The notes beneath the pieces were generated by a model. It was not told where the DNA came from, made no database searches, and saw nothing but the letters and a program-made list of their open reading frames with translations. A stretch of 64,000 nucleotides of DNA from Hydractinia symbiolongicarpus (taxonomy: Eukaryota; Cnidaria; Hydrozoa; Anthoathecata; Hydractiniidae), in the NCBI RefSeq assembly GCF_029227915.1, contig NC_079887.1:3844001-3908000 (forward strand). The letters are read 5' to 3'. Below are positions 24,297-37,200 of this stretch, in pieces; the stretch's first letter is position 1, and every line of letters begins with the position of its first letter. A program made the position numbers and the translations under genes.

Positions 24297-24848
24297 TAAA
24301 GACAAGTTTTAATTTTTTTTATATGGATGGGTTTCTTGTATATATTGTGAAAAATTGAGAAGTCGGCTATATGAGACCTAAAATATACTTATACTCATAG
24401 GACATAGCCAGATAGACCATTAACACACCTTAGTTTACAGAATATAATAAAAAAGAAACAATTTAAAAATGGCCGCCATTTCTTAATTCCTGAGACTGCC
24501 ATACGTAGCTTACTACAATTTTCCCATACTTCCGTTGCTTTTATTTACCAAAAAAACTTCAAAATTAAAAAATGTAAAACAACAGAATTGAAGATTCGTC
24601 TTACAACTTGCGTTTTAATGCCTTCAAATAGAAAAATAATACCATTTAATACTATTCTATACCCAACAAAGTTTGTTACTGGAAGGGTAAAATTGAAAGA
24701 GGCACTATTTCAAGACAGCTAAAAAGACATTCCACGATGTTCAACATAAGCATGTTTATATTCGATCGAAAGAAAATTTATTCGACTTTCAAATTCTAGC
24801 GCTCGTAAAACCATCAGACACGTTTAAAACACATACCAGATAAAAGTA

Positions 24849-24863
24849 TGGTACCATGTACCA
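24849..24863. other. Subterminal hairpin 1
   Basis: TGGTAC-CAT-GTACCA is a perfect 6-bp stem with a 3-base loop, about 100 bp from the right end of the transposon. A role in transposase binding is possible but not shown. Confidence 0.5.
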
Positions 24864-24877
24864 AAGATATAATACTT

Positions 24878-24892
24878 ACGGTCCTCGACCGT
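24878..24892. other. Subterminal hairpin 2 with direct repeat
   Basis: ACGGTC-CTC-GACCGT is a perfect 6-bp stem with a 3-base loop. Its right arm begins the direct repeat GACCGTTTTTA (24887-24897), which recurs at 24946-24956 inside the terminal repeat, 59 bp away. Paired subterminal sites are common in CMC-type elements. Confidence 0.5.
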
Positions 24893-24932
24893 TTTTAAAA
24901 ACCTACGGGCCGAAAAACGCGGACGCTTTTGA

Positions 24933-24965
24933 TAAGCATTTCTTGGACCGTTTTTACCCGCCGTG
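24933..24965 (-). repeat. Right terminal inverted repeat
   Basis: The reverse complement begins CACGGCGGG and has AAATGCTTA at bases 25-33, matching the left end in sequence and position. The segment between the blocks differs and includes GACCGTTTTTA (24946-24956), which is repeated at 24887-24897 as a subterminal direct repeat. Confidence 0.88.
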
Positions 24966-24968
24966 CCC
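24966..24968. other. Target-site duplication CCC, right copy
   Basis: CCC follows the terminal CCCGCCGTG and leads into AGGGAGTAAAC. Taking out the element with one CCC restores a normal monomer in the right phase and of the right subtype. Confidence 0.9.
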
Positions 24969-25897
24969 AGGGAGTAAACTCATTTCCCCAACGATTTTTT
25001 ATATTATTATTTCACCACTAAAGCCCATGAGACTTGTAGTTTTTAAAAATGTTTTCATTTTTGATGAGACGCTTAATGAAAGAGGTTTAATCGCCGGCAA
25101 ACGAAAACCCGCGATTTCCCGTAAATCCCGGGCTTGGCCCGCATAGTCGAATGTATACAAAGAAAATACCCAGGGAGTAAACTAATTTCCCGAACGATTT
25201 TTTAATTTTTTTTTCATCACTAAAACGCATGAGACTTGTAGTTTTTAAAAATGTTTTCATTTTTGATGAGACGCTTAATGAAAGAGGTTTAATCGCCGGC
25301 AAACGAAAACCCGCGATTTCACGTAAACCCCGGACTCGGTCCGTATAGTGAAAAGTATACAAAGAAAGTACCCAGGGAGTAAACTCATTTCCAGAACGAT
25401 TTTTTAAATTATCTTTTCACCACTAAAACGCATGAGACTTGTAGTTTTCAAAAATGTTTTCATTTTTGATGAGACGCTGAATAAAAGAAGTTTAATCGCC
25501 GCCATAGGAAAACCTGCGGTTTCCCGTAAATCCCGGACTCGGCCCGTATAGTCATAAGTACACAAAGAAAGTACCCAGGGAGTAAACTCATTTCCCCAAC
25601 GATTTTTTATATTATTATTACACCACTAAAGCCCATGAGACTTGTAGTTTTTAAAAATGTTTTCATTTTTGATGAGACGCTGAATAAAAGGAGTTTAATC
25701 GCCGGCAAACAAAAAAACGCCATTTCCCGTAAACCCCGGACTCGGTCCGTATAGTCAAAAGTATACAAAGAAAGTACCCAGGGAGTAAACTCATTTCCCG
25801 AGCGATTTTTTAAATTATTTTTTCACCACTAAAACGCATGAGACTTGTAGTTTTCAAAAATGTTTTCATTTTTGATGAGACGCTTAATGAAAGAGGT

Positions 25898-28800
25898 TTA
25901 ATCGCCGGCAAACGAAAACCCGCGATTTCCCGTAAATCCCGGGCTTGGCCCGCATAGTCGAATGTATACAAAGAAAGTACCCAGGGAGTAAACTAATTTC
26001 CCGAACGATTTTTTAATTTTTTTTTCATCACTAAAACGCATGGGACTTGTAGTTTTTAAAAATGTTTTCATTTTTGATGAGACGCTTAATGAAAGAGGTT
26101 TAATCGCCGGCAAACGAAAACCCGCGATTTCACGTAAATCCCGGACTCGGCCCGTATAGTCAAAAGTACACAAAGAAAGTATCCAGGGAGTAAACTCATT
26201 TCCCGAACGATTTTTTAAATTATTTTTTCACCACTAAAACGCATGAGACTTGTAGTTTTCAAAAATGTTTTCATTTTTGATGAGACGCTTAATGAAGGAG
26301 GTTTAATCGCCGGCAAACGAAAACCCGCGATTTCCCGTAAATCCCGGGCTTGGCCCGCATAGTCGAATGTATACAAAGAAAGTACCCAGGGAGTAAACTC
26401 ATTTCCCAAACGATTTTTTAAATTATTTTTTCACCCCTAAAACGCATGAGACTTGTAGTTTTCAAAAATGTTTTCATTTTTGATGAGACGCTTAATGAAA
26501 GAGGTTTAATCGCCGGCAAGCGAAAACCCGCGATTTCCCGTAAATCCCGGGCTTGGCCCGCATAGTCGAAAGTATACAAAGAAAGTACCCAGGGAGTAAA
26601 CTAATTTCCCGAACGATATTTTAATTTTTTTTTCATCACTAAAACGCCTGAGACTTGTAGTTTTAAAAAATGTTTTCATTTTTGATGAGACGCTGAATAA
26701 AAGAAGTTTAATCGCCGGCAAACAAAAACCCGCCATTTCCCGTAAACCCCGGACTCGGCCCGTATAGTCAAAAGTATACAAAGAAAGTACCCAGGGAGTA
26801 AACTCATTTCCCGAACGATTTTTTAAATTATTTTTTCACCACTAAAACGCATGAGACTTGTAGTTTTCAAAAATGTTTTCATTTTTGATGAGACGCTTAA
26901 TAAAAGAAGTTTAATCGCCAGCAAACGAAAACCTGCGATTTCCCGTAAATCCCTGACTCGGCCCGTATAGTCAAAAGTATACAAAGAAAGTAACCAGGGA
27001 GTAAACTCATTTTCTGAACGATTTTTTATATTATTTTTTCACCACTAAAACGCATGAGACTTGTAGTTTTCAAAAATGTTTTCATTTTTGTTGGGACGCT
27101 GAATAAAAGAAGTTTAATCGCCGGCAAACGAAAACCCGCCATTTCCCGTAAACCCCGGACTCGGTCCGTATAGTGAAAAGTATACAAAGAAAGTACCCAG
27201 GGAGTAAACTCATTTCCCGAACGAATTTTTAAATTATTTTTTCACCACTAAAACGCATGAGACTTGTAGTTTTCAAAAATGTTTTCATTTTTGATGAGAC
27301 GCTTAATAAAAGAAGTTTAATCGCCAGCAAACGAAAACCTGCGATTTCCCGTAAATCCCGGACTCGGCCCGTATAGTCAAAAGTATACAAAGAAAGTAAC
27401 CAGGGAGTAAACTCATTTTCTGAACGATTTTTTATATTATTTTTTCACCACTAAAACGCATGAGACTTGTAGTTTTCAAAAATGTTTTCATTTTTGTTGG
27501 GACGCTGAATTAAAGAAGTTTAATCGCCGGCAAACGAAAACCCGCCATTTCCCGTAAACCCCGGACTCGGTCCGTATAGTGAAAAGTATACAAAGAAAGT
27601 ACCCAGGGAGTAAACTCATTTCCAGAACGATTTTTTAAATTATCTTTTCACCACTAAAACGCATGAGACTTGTAGTTTTCAAAAATGTTTTCATTTTTGA
27701 TGAGACGCTGAATAAAAGAAGTTTAATCGCCGCCATAGGAAAACCTGCGGTTTCCCGTAAATCCCGGACTCGGCCCGTATAGTCATAAGTACACAAAGAA
27801 AGTACCCAGGGAGTAAACTCATTTCCCCAACGATCTTTTATATTATTATTACACCACTAAAGCCCATGAGACTTGTAGTTTTTAAAAATGTTTTCATTTT
27901 TGATGAGACGCTGAATAAAAGGAGTTTAATCGCCAGCAAACAAAAAAACGCCATTTCCCGTAAACCCCGGACTCGGTCCGTATAGTCAAAAGTATACAAA
28001 GAAAGTACCCAGGGAGTAAACTCATTTCCCGAGCGATTTTTTAAATTATTTTTTCACCACTAAAACGCATGAGACTTGTAGTTTTCAAAAATGTTTTCAT
28101 TTTTGATGAGACGCTTAATGAAAGAGGTTTAATCGCCGGCAAACGAAAACCCGCGATTTCCCGTAAATCCCGGGCTTGGCCCGCATAGTCGAATGTATAC
28201 AAAGAAAGTACCCAGGGAGTAAACTAATTTCCCGAACGATTTTTTAATTTTTTTTTCATCACTAAAACGCATGGGACTTGTAGTTTTTAAAAATGTTTTC
28301 ATTTTTGATGAGACGCTTAATGAAAGAGGTTTAATCGCCGGCAAACGAAAACCCGCGATTTCACGTAAATCCCGGACTCGGCCCGTATAGTCAAAAGTAC
28401 ACAAAGAAAGTATCCAGGGAGTAAACTCATTTCCCGAACGATTTTTTAAATTATTTTTTCACCACTAAAACGCATGAGACTTGTAGTTTTCAAAAATGTT
28501 TTCATTTTTGATGAGACGCTTAATGAAGGAGGTTTAATCGCCGGCAAACGAAAACCCGCGATTTCCCGTAAATCCCGGGCTTGGCCCGCATAGTCGAATG
28601 TATACAAAGAAAGTACCCAGGGAGTAAACTCATTTCCCGAACGATTTTTTAAATTATTTTTTCACCCCTAAAACGCCTGAGACTTGTAGTTTTAAAAAAT
28701 GTTTTCATTTTTGATGAGACGCTGAATAAAAGAAGTTCAATCGCCGGCAAACAAAAACCCGCCATTTCCCGTAAACCCCGGACTCGGCCCGTATAGTCAA

Positions 28801-31800
28801 AAGTATACAAAGAAAGTACCCAGGGAGTAAACTCATTTCCCGAACGATTTTTTAAATTATTTTTTCACCACTAAAACGCATGAGACTTGTAGTTTTCAAA
28901 AATGTTTTCATTTTTGATGAGACGCTTAATAAAAGAAGTTTAATCGCCAGCAAACGAAAACCTGCGATTTCCCGTAAATCCCTGACTCGGCCCGTATAGT
29001 CAAAAGTATACAAAGAAAGTAACCAGGGAGTAAACTCATTTTCTGAACGATTTTTTATATTATTTTTTCACCACTAAAACGCATGAGACTTGTAGTTTTT
29101 AAAAATGTTTTCATTTTTGTTGGGACGCTGAATAAAAGAAGTTTAATCGCCGGCAAACGAAAACCCGCCATTTCCCGTAAACCCCGGACTCGGCCCGTAT
29201 AGTCAAAAGTATACAAAGAAAGTACCCAGGGAGTAAACTCATTTCCCGAACGATTTTTTAAATTATTTTTTCACCACTAAAACGCATGAGACTTGTAGTT
29301 TTCAAAAATGTTTTCATTTTTGATGAGACGCTTAATAAAAGAAGTTTAATCGCCAGCAAACGAAAACCTGCGATTTCCCGTAAATCCCTGACTCGGCCCG
29401 TATAGTCAAAAGTATACAAAGAAAGTAACCAGGGAGTAAACTCATTTTCTGAACGATTTTTTATATTATTTTTTCACCACTAAAACGCATGAGACTTGTA
29501 GTTTTCAAAAATGTTTTCATTTTTGTTGGGACGCTGAATAAAAGAAGTTTAATCGCCGGCAAACGAAAACCCGCCATTTCCCGTAAACCCCGGACTCGGT
29601 CCGTATAGTGAAAAGTATACAAAGAAAGTACCCAGGGAGTAAACTCATTTCCCGAACGAATTTTTAAATTATTTTTTCACCACTAAAACGCATGAGACTT
29701 GTAGTTTTCAAAAATGTTTTCATTTTTGATGAGACGCTTAATAAAAGAAGTTTAATCGCCAGCAAACGAAAACCTGCGATTTCCCGTAAATCCCGGACTC
29801 GGCCCGTATAGTCAAAAGTATACAAAGAAAGTAACCAGGGAGTAAACTCATTTTCTGAACGATTTTTTATATTATTTTTTCACCACTAAAACGCATAAGA
29901 CTTGTAGTTTTCAAAAATGTTTTCATTTTTGTTGGGACGCTGAATAAAAGAAGTTTAATCGCCGGCAAACGAAAACCCGCCATTTCCCGTAAACCCCGGA
30001 CTCGGTCCGTATAGTGAAAAGTATACAAAGAAAGTACCCAGGGAGTAAACTCATTTCCCGAGCGATTTTTTAAATTATTTTTTCACCACTAAAACGCATG
30101 AGACTTGTAGTTTTCAAAAATGTTTTCATTTTTGATGAGACGCTTAATTAAAGAGGTTTAATCGCCGGCAAACGAAAACCCGCGATTTCCCGTAAATCCC
30201 GGGCTTGGCCCGCATAGTCGAATGTATACAAAGAAAGTACCCAGGGAGTAAACTAATTTCCCGAACGATTTTTTAATTTTTTTTTCATCACTAAAACGCA
30301 TGGGACTTGTAGTTTTTAAAAATGTTTTCATTTTTGATGAGACGCTTAATGAAAGAGGTTTAATCGCCGGCAAACGAAAACCCGCGATTTCACGTAAATC
30401 CCGGACTCGGCCCGTATAGTCAAAAGTACACAAAGAAAGTATCCAGGGAGTAAACTCATTTCCCGAACGATTTTTTAAATTATTTTTTCACCACTAAAAC
30501 GCATGAGACTTGTAGTTTTCAAAAATGTTTTCATTTTTGATGAGACGCTTAATGAAGGAGGTTTAATCGCCGGCAAACGAAAACCCGCGATTTCCCGTAA
30601 ATCCCGGGCTTGGCCCGCATAGTCGAATGTATACAAAGAAAGTACCCAGGGAGTAAACTCATTTCCCGAACGATTTTTTAAATTATTTTTTCACCCCTAA
30701 AACGCCTGAGACTTGTAGTTTTAAAAAATGTTTTCATTTTTGATGAGACGCTGAATAAAAGAAGTTCAATCGCCGGCAAACAAAAACCCGCCATTTCCCG
30801 TAAACCCCGGACTCGGCCCGTATAGTCAAAAGTATACAAAGAAAGTACCCAGGGAGTAAACTCATTTCCCGAACGATTTTTTAAATTATTTTTTCACCAC
30901 TAAAACGCATGAGACTTGTAGTTTTCAAAAATGTTTTCATTTTTGATGAGACGCTTAATAAAAGAAGTTTAATCGCCAGCAAACGAAAACCTGCGATTTC
31001 CCGTAAATCCCTGACTCGGCCCGTATAGTCAAAAGTATACAAAGAAAGTAACCAGGGAGTAAACTCATTTTCTGAACGATTTTTTATATTATTTTTTCAC
31101 CACTAAAACGCATGAGACTTGTAGTTTTTAAAAATGTTTTCATTTTTGTTGGGACGCTGAATAAAAGAAGTTTAATCGCCGGCAAACGAAAACCCGCCAT
31201 TTCCCGTAAACCCCGGACTCGGCCCGTATAGTCAAAAGTATACAAAGAAAGTACCCAGGGAGTAAACTCATTTCCCGAACGATTTTTTAAATTATTTTTT
31301 CACCACTAAAACGCATGAGACTTGTAGTTTTCAAAAATGTTTTCATTTTTGATGAGACGCTTAATAAAAGAAGTTTAATCGCCAGCAAACGAAAACCTGC
31401 GATTTCCCGTAAATCCCTGACTCGGCCCGTATAGTCAAAAGTATACAAAGAAAGTAACCAGGGAGTAAACTCATTTTCTGAACGATTTTTTATATTATTT
31501 TTTCACCACTAAAACGCATGAGACTTGTAGTTTTCAAAAATGTTTTCATTTTTGTTGGGACGCTGAATAAAAGAAGTTTAATCGCCGGCAAACGAAAACC
31601 CGCCATTTCCCGTAAACCCCGGACTCGGTCCGTATAGTGAAAAGTATACAAAGAAAGTACCCAGGGAGTAAACTCATTTCCCGAACGAATTTTTAAATTA
31701 TTTTTTCACCACTAAAACGCATGAGACTTGTAGTTTTCAAAAATGTTTTCATTTTTGATGAGACGCTTAATAAAAGAAGTTTAATCGCCAGCAAACGAAA

Positions 31801-34215
31801 ACCTGCGATTTCCCGTAAATCCCGGACTCGGCCCGTATAGTCAAAAGTATACAAAGAAAGTAACCAGGGAGTAAACTCATTTTCTGAACGATTTTTTATA
31901 TTATTTTTTCACCACTAAAACGCATAAGACTTGTAGTTTTCAAAAATGTTTTCATTTTTGTTGGGACGCTGAATAAAAGAAGTTTAATCGCCGGCAAACG
32001 AAAACCCGCCATTTCCCGTAAACCCCGGACTCGGTCCGTATAGTGAAAAGTATACAAAGAAAGTACCCAGGGAGTAAACTCATTTCCCGAGCGATTTTTT
32101 AAATTATTTTTTCACCACTAAAACGCATGAGACTTGTAGTTTTCAAAAATGTTTTCATTTTTGATGAGACGCTTAATTAAAGAGGTTTAATCGCCGGCAA
32201 ACGAAAACCCGCGATTTCCCGTAAATCCCGGGCTTGGCCCGCATAGTCGAATGTATACAAAGAAAGTACCCAGGGAGTAAACTAATTTCCCGAACGATTT
32301 TTTAATTTTTTTTTCATCACTAAAACGCATGGGACTTGTAGTTTTTAAAAATGTTTTCATTTTTGATGAGACGCTTAATGAAAGAGGTTTAATCGCCGGC
32401 AAACGAAAACCCGCGATTTCACGTAAATCCCGGACTCGGCCCGTATAGTCAAAAGTACACAAAGAAAGTATCCAGGGAGTAAACTCATTTCCCGAACGAT
32501 TTTTTAAATTATTTTTTCACCACTAAAACGCATGAGACTTGTAGTTTTCAAAAATGTTTTCATTTTTGATGAGACGCTTAATGAAGGAGGTTTAATCGCC
32601 GGCAAACGAAAACCCGCGATTTCCCGTAAATCCCGGGCTTGGCCCGCATAGTCGAATGTATACAAAGAAAGTACCCAGGGAGTAAACTCATTTCCCGAAC
32701 GATTTTTTAAATTATTTTTTCACCCCTAAAACGCCTGAGACTTGTAGTTTTAAAAAATGTTTTCATTTTTGATGAGACGCTGAATAAAAGAAGTTTAATC
32801 GCCGGCAAACAAAAACCCGCCATTTCCCGTAAACCCCGGACTCGGCCCGTATAGTCAAAAGTATACAAAGAAAGTACCCAGGGAGTAAACTCATTTCCCG
32901 AACGATTTTTTAAATTATTTTTTCACCACTAAAACGCATGAGACTTGTAGTTTTCAAAAATGTTTTCATTTTTGATGAAACGCTTAATAAAAGAAGTTTA
33001 ATCGCCAGCAAACGAAAACCTGCGATTTCCCGTAAATCCCTGACTCGGCCCGTATAGTCAAAAGTATACAAAGAAAGTAACCAGGGAGTAAACTCATTTT
33101 CTGAACGATTTTTTATATTATTTTTTCACCACTAAAACGCATGAGACTTGTAGTTTTCAAAAATGTTTTCATTTTTGTTGGGACGCTGAATAAAAGAAGT
33201 TTAATCGCCGGCAAACGAAAACCCGCCATTTCCCGTAAACCCCGGACTCGGTCCGTTTAGTGAAAAGTATACAAAGAAAGTACCCAGGGAGTAAACTCAT
33301 TTCCCGAACGAATTTTTAAATTATTTTTTCACCACTAAAACGCATGAGACTTGTAGTTTTCAAAAATGTTTTCATTTTTGATGAGACGCTTAATAAAAGA
33401 AGTTTAATCGCCAGCAAACGAAAACCTGCGATTTCCCGTAAATCCCGGACTCGGCCCGTATAGTCAAAAGTATACAAAGAAAGTAACCAGGGAGTAAACT
33501 CATTTTCTGAACGATTTTTTATATTATTTTTTCACCACTAAAACGCATGAGACTTGTAGTTTTCAAAAATGTTTTCATTTTTGTTGGGACGCTGAATAAA
33601 AGAAGTTTAATCGCCGGCAAACGAAAACCCGCCATTTCCCGTAAACCCCGGACTCGGTCCGTATAGTGAAAAGTATACAAAGAAAGTACCCAGGGAGTAA
33701 ACTCATTTCCAGAACGATTTTTTAATTTATCTTTTCACCACTAAAACGCATGAGACTTGTAGTTTTCAAAAATGTTTTCATTTTTGATGAGACGCTGAAT
33801 AAAAGAAGTTTAATCGCCGCCATAGGAAAACCTGCGGTTTCCCGTAAATCCCGGACTCGGCCCGTATAGTCATAAGTACACAAAGAAAGTACCCAGGGAG
33901 TAAACTCATTTCCCCAACGATTTTTTATATTATTATTACACCACTAAAGCCCATGAGACTTGTAGTTTTTAAAAATGTTTTCATTTTTGATGAGACGCTG
34001 AATAAAAGGAGTTTAATCGCCGGCAAACAAAAAAACGCCATTTCCCGTAAACCCCGGACTCGGTCCGTATAGTCAAAAGTATACAAAGAAAGTACCCAGG
34101 GAGTAAACTCATTTCCCGAGCGATTTTTTAAATTATTTTTTCACCACTAAAACGCATGAGACTTGTAGTTTTCAAAAATGTTTTCATTTTTGATGAGACG
34201 CTTAATGAAAGAGGT
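25898..34215 (+). repeat. HOR block C, 2,029-bp 10-mer
   Basis: Near-identical segments begin at 28129, 30158, 32187 and 34216, exactly 2,029 bp apart each time (ten monomers, one of them 202 bp). The first interval, 25898 to 28129, is one monomer longer. A private change, GCATAAGAC, repeats at about 29893 and 31922, again 2,029 bp apart. Block C also carries the variant ACGCATGGGAC, which I did not find left of the transposon. Confidence 0.9.
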
Positions 34216-37200
34216 TTAATCGCCGGCAAACGAAAACCCGCGATTTCCCGTAAATCCCGGGCTTGGCCCGCATAGTCGAATGTATACAAAGAAAGTACCC
34301 AGGGAGTAAACTAATTTCCCGAACGATTTTTTAATTTTTTTTTCATCACTAAAACGCATGGGACTTGTAGTTTTTAAAAATGTTTTCATTTTTGATGAGA
34401 CGCTTAATGAAAGAGGTTTACTCGCCGGCAAACGAAAACCCGCGAGTTCACGTAAATCCCGGACTCGGCCCGTATAGTCAAAAGTACACAAAGAAAGTAT
34501 CCAGGGAGTAAACTCATTTCCCGAACGATTTTTTAAATTATTTTTTCACCACTAAAACGCATGAGACTTGTAGTTTTCAAAAATGTTTTCATTTTTGATG
34601 AGACGCTTAATGAAGGAGGTTTAATCGCCGGCAAACGAAAACCCGCGATTTCCCGTAAATCCCGGGCTTGGCCCGCATAGTCGAATGTATACAAAGAAAG
34701 TACCCAGGGAGTAAAATCATTTCCCGAACGATTTTTTAAATTATTTTTTCACCACTAAAACGCATGAGACTTGTAGTTTTCAAAAATGTTTTCATTTTTG
34801 ATGAGACGCTTAATGAAAGAGGTTTAATCGCCGGCAAGCGAAAACCCGCGATTTCCCGTAAATCCCGGGCTTGGCCCGCATAGTCGAATGTATACAAAGA
34901 AAGTACCCAGGGAGTAAACTAATTTCCCGAACGATTTTTTAATTTTTTTTTCATCACTAAAACGCCTGAGACTTGTAGTTTTAAAAAATGTTTTCATTTT
35001 TGATGAGACGCTGAATAAAAGAAGTTTAATCGCCGGCAAACAAAAACCCGCCATTTCCCGTAAACCCCGGACTCGGCCCGTATAGTCAAAAGTATACAAA
35101 GAAAGTACCCAGGGAGTAAACTCATTTCCCGAACGATTTTTTAAATTATTTTTTCACCACTAAAACGCATGAGACTTGTAGTTTTCAAAAATGTTTTCAT
35201 TTTTGATGAGACGCTTAATAAAAGAAGTTTAATCGCCAGCAAACGAAAACCTGCGATTTCCCGTAAATCCCTGACTCGGCCCGTATAGTCAAAAGTATAC
35301 AAAGAAAGTAACCAGGGAGTAAATTCATTTTCTGAACGATTTTTTATATTATTTTTTCACCACTAAAACGCATGAGACTTGTAGTTTTCAAAAATGTTTT
35401 CATTTTTGATGAGACGCTTAATAAAAGAAGTTTAATCGCCAGCAAACGAAAACCTGCGATTTCCCGTAAATCCCTGACTCGGCCCGTATAGTCAAAAGTA
35501 TACAAAGAAAGTAACCAGGGAGTAAACTCATTTTCTGAACGATTTTTTATATTATTTTTTCACCACTAAAACGCATGAGACTTGTAGTTTTCAAAAATGT
35601 TTTCATTTTTGTTGGGACGCTGAATAAAAGAAGTTTAATCGCCGGCAAACGAAAACCCGCCATTTCCCGTAAACCCCGGACTCGGTCCGTATAGTGAAAA
35701 GTATACAAAGAAAGTACCCAGGGAGTAAACTCATTTCCAGAACGATTTTTTAAATTATCTTTTCACCACTAAAACGCATGAGACTTGTAGTTTTCAAAAA
35801 TGTTTTCATTTTTGATGAGACGCTGAATAAAAGAAGTTTAATCGCCGCCATAGGAAAACCTGCGGTTTCCCGTAAATCCCGGACTCGGCCCGTATAGTCA
35901 TAAGTACACAAAGAAAGTACCCAGGGAGTAAACTCATTTCCCCAACGATTTTTTATATTATTATTTCACCACTAAAGCCCATGAGACTTGTAGTTTTTAA
36001 AAATGTTTTCATTTTTGATGAGACGCTGAATAAAAGGAGTTTAATCGCCGGCAAACAAAAAAACGCCATTTCCCGTAAACCCCGGACTTGGTCTGTATAG
36101 TCAAAAGTATACAAAGAAAGTACCCAGGGAGTAAACTCATTTCCCGAGCGATTTTTTAAATTATTTTTTCACCACTAAAACGCATGAGACTTGTAGTTTT
36201 CAAAAATGTTTTCATTTTTGATGAGACGCTTAATGAAAGAGGTTTAATCGCCGGCAAACGAAAACCCGCGATTTCACGTAAATCCCGGACTCGGCCCGTA
36301 TAGTCAAAAGTACACAAAGAAAGTACCCAGGGAGTAAACTCATTTCCCGAACGATTTTTTATATTATTTTTTCACCACTAAAACGCATGAGACTTGTAGT
36401 TTTCAAAAATGTTTTCATTTTTGTTGGGACGCTGAATTAAAGAAGTTTAATCGCCGGCAAACGAAAACCCGCCATTTCCCGTAAACCCCGGACTCGGTCC
36501 GTATAGTGAAAAGTATACAAAGAAAGTACCCAGGGAGTAAACTCATTTCCAGAACGATTTTTTAAATTATCTTTTCACCACTAAAACGCATGAGACTTGT
36601 AGTTTTCAAAAATGTTTTCATTTTTGATGAGACGCTGAATAAAAGAAGTTTAATCGCCGCCATAGGAAAACCTGCGGTTTCCCGTAAATCCCGGACTCGG
36701 CCCGTATAGTCATAAGTACACAAAGAAAGTACCCAGGGAGTAAACTCATTTCCCCAACGATCTTTTATATTATTATTACACCACTAAAGCCCATGAGACT
36801 TGTAGTTTTTAAAAATGTTTTCATTTTTGATGAGACGCTGAATAAAAGGAGTTTAATCGCCAGCAAACAAAAAAACGCCATTTCCCGTAAACCCCGGACT
36901 CGGTCCGTATAGTCAAAAGTATACAAAGAAAGTACCCAGGGAGTAAACTCATTTCCCGAGCGATTTTTTAAATTATTTTTTCACCACTAAAACGCATGAG
37001 ACTTGTAGTTTTCAAAAATGTTTTCATTTTTGATGAGACGCTTAATGAAAGAGGTTTAATCGCCGGCAAACGAAAACCCGCGATTTCCCGTAAATCCCGG
37101 GCTTGGCCCGCATAGTCGAATGTATACAAAGAAAGTACCCAGGGAGTAAACTAATTTCCCGAACGATTTTTTAATTTTTTTTTCATCACTAAAACGCATG

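Larger units (their letters stand above)
23618..24932 (-). promoter_or_regulatory. Transposon 5' flank: probable promoter and subterminal region
   Basis: No ORF here is convincing. It lies upstream of both transposon genes and is therefore the likely place for their promoter and any 5' exon, but I cannot point to a definite core promoter. It holds AT-dinucleotide tracts (about 23881-23896), three degenerate repeats of about 42 bp with GGCGAATGA-type cores (23719-23828), TAGC repeats (24280-24296, also near 24111 and 24231), and two hairpins near the right end: TGGTAC-CAT-GTACCA (24849-24863) and ACGGTC-CTC-GACCGT (24878-24892). Confidence 0.5.
19636..24965 (-). mobile_element. Complete 5,330-bp DNA transposon, CMC/RAG-like type
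   Basis: A cut-and-paste transposon is inserted in the satellite. Its ends are inverted repeats starting CACGGCGGG on both sides, and it is flanked by a CCC duplication (19633-19635 and 24966-24968) of the satellite sequence GTACCCAGG. It encodes a long intact transposase and a second ORF, both on the minus strand, so transcription runs from the right end to the left. CAC-starting termini, a 3-bp duplication, and a D...D...(E)xLH...E transposase suggest the CMC group (CACTA, Mirage, Chapaev), though the termini are not the usual CACTA or CACTG. The transposase reading frame and both ends are undamaged, so insertion was probably recent. The superfamily assignment is inference; the element borders are seen directly. 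Its base composition is clearly more AT-rich than the satellite. Confidence 0.93.

Noticed and set aside
19636-24965. LTR retrotransposon or non-LTR element
   Set aside because: No long direct terminal repeats, poly(A) tail, or reverse transcriptase motif. The ends are inverted repeats.
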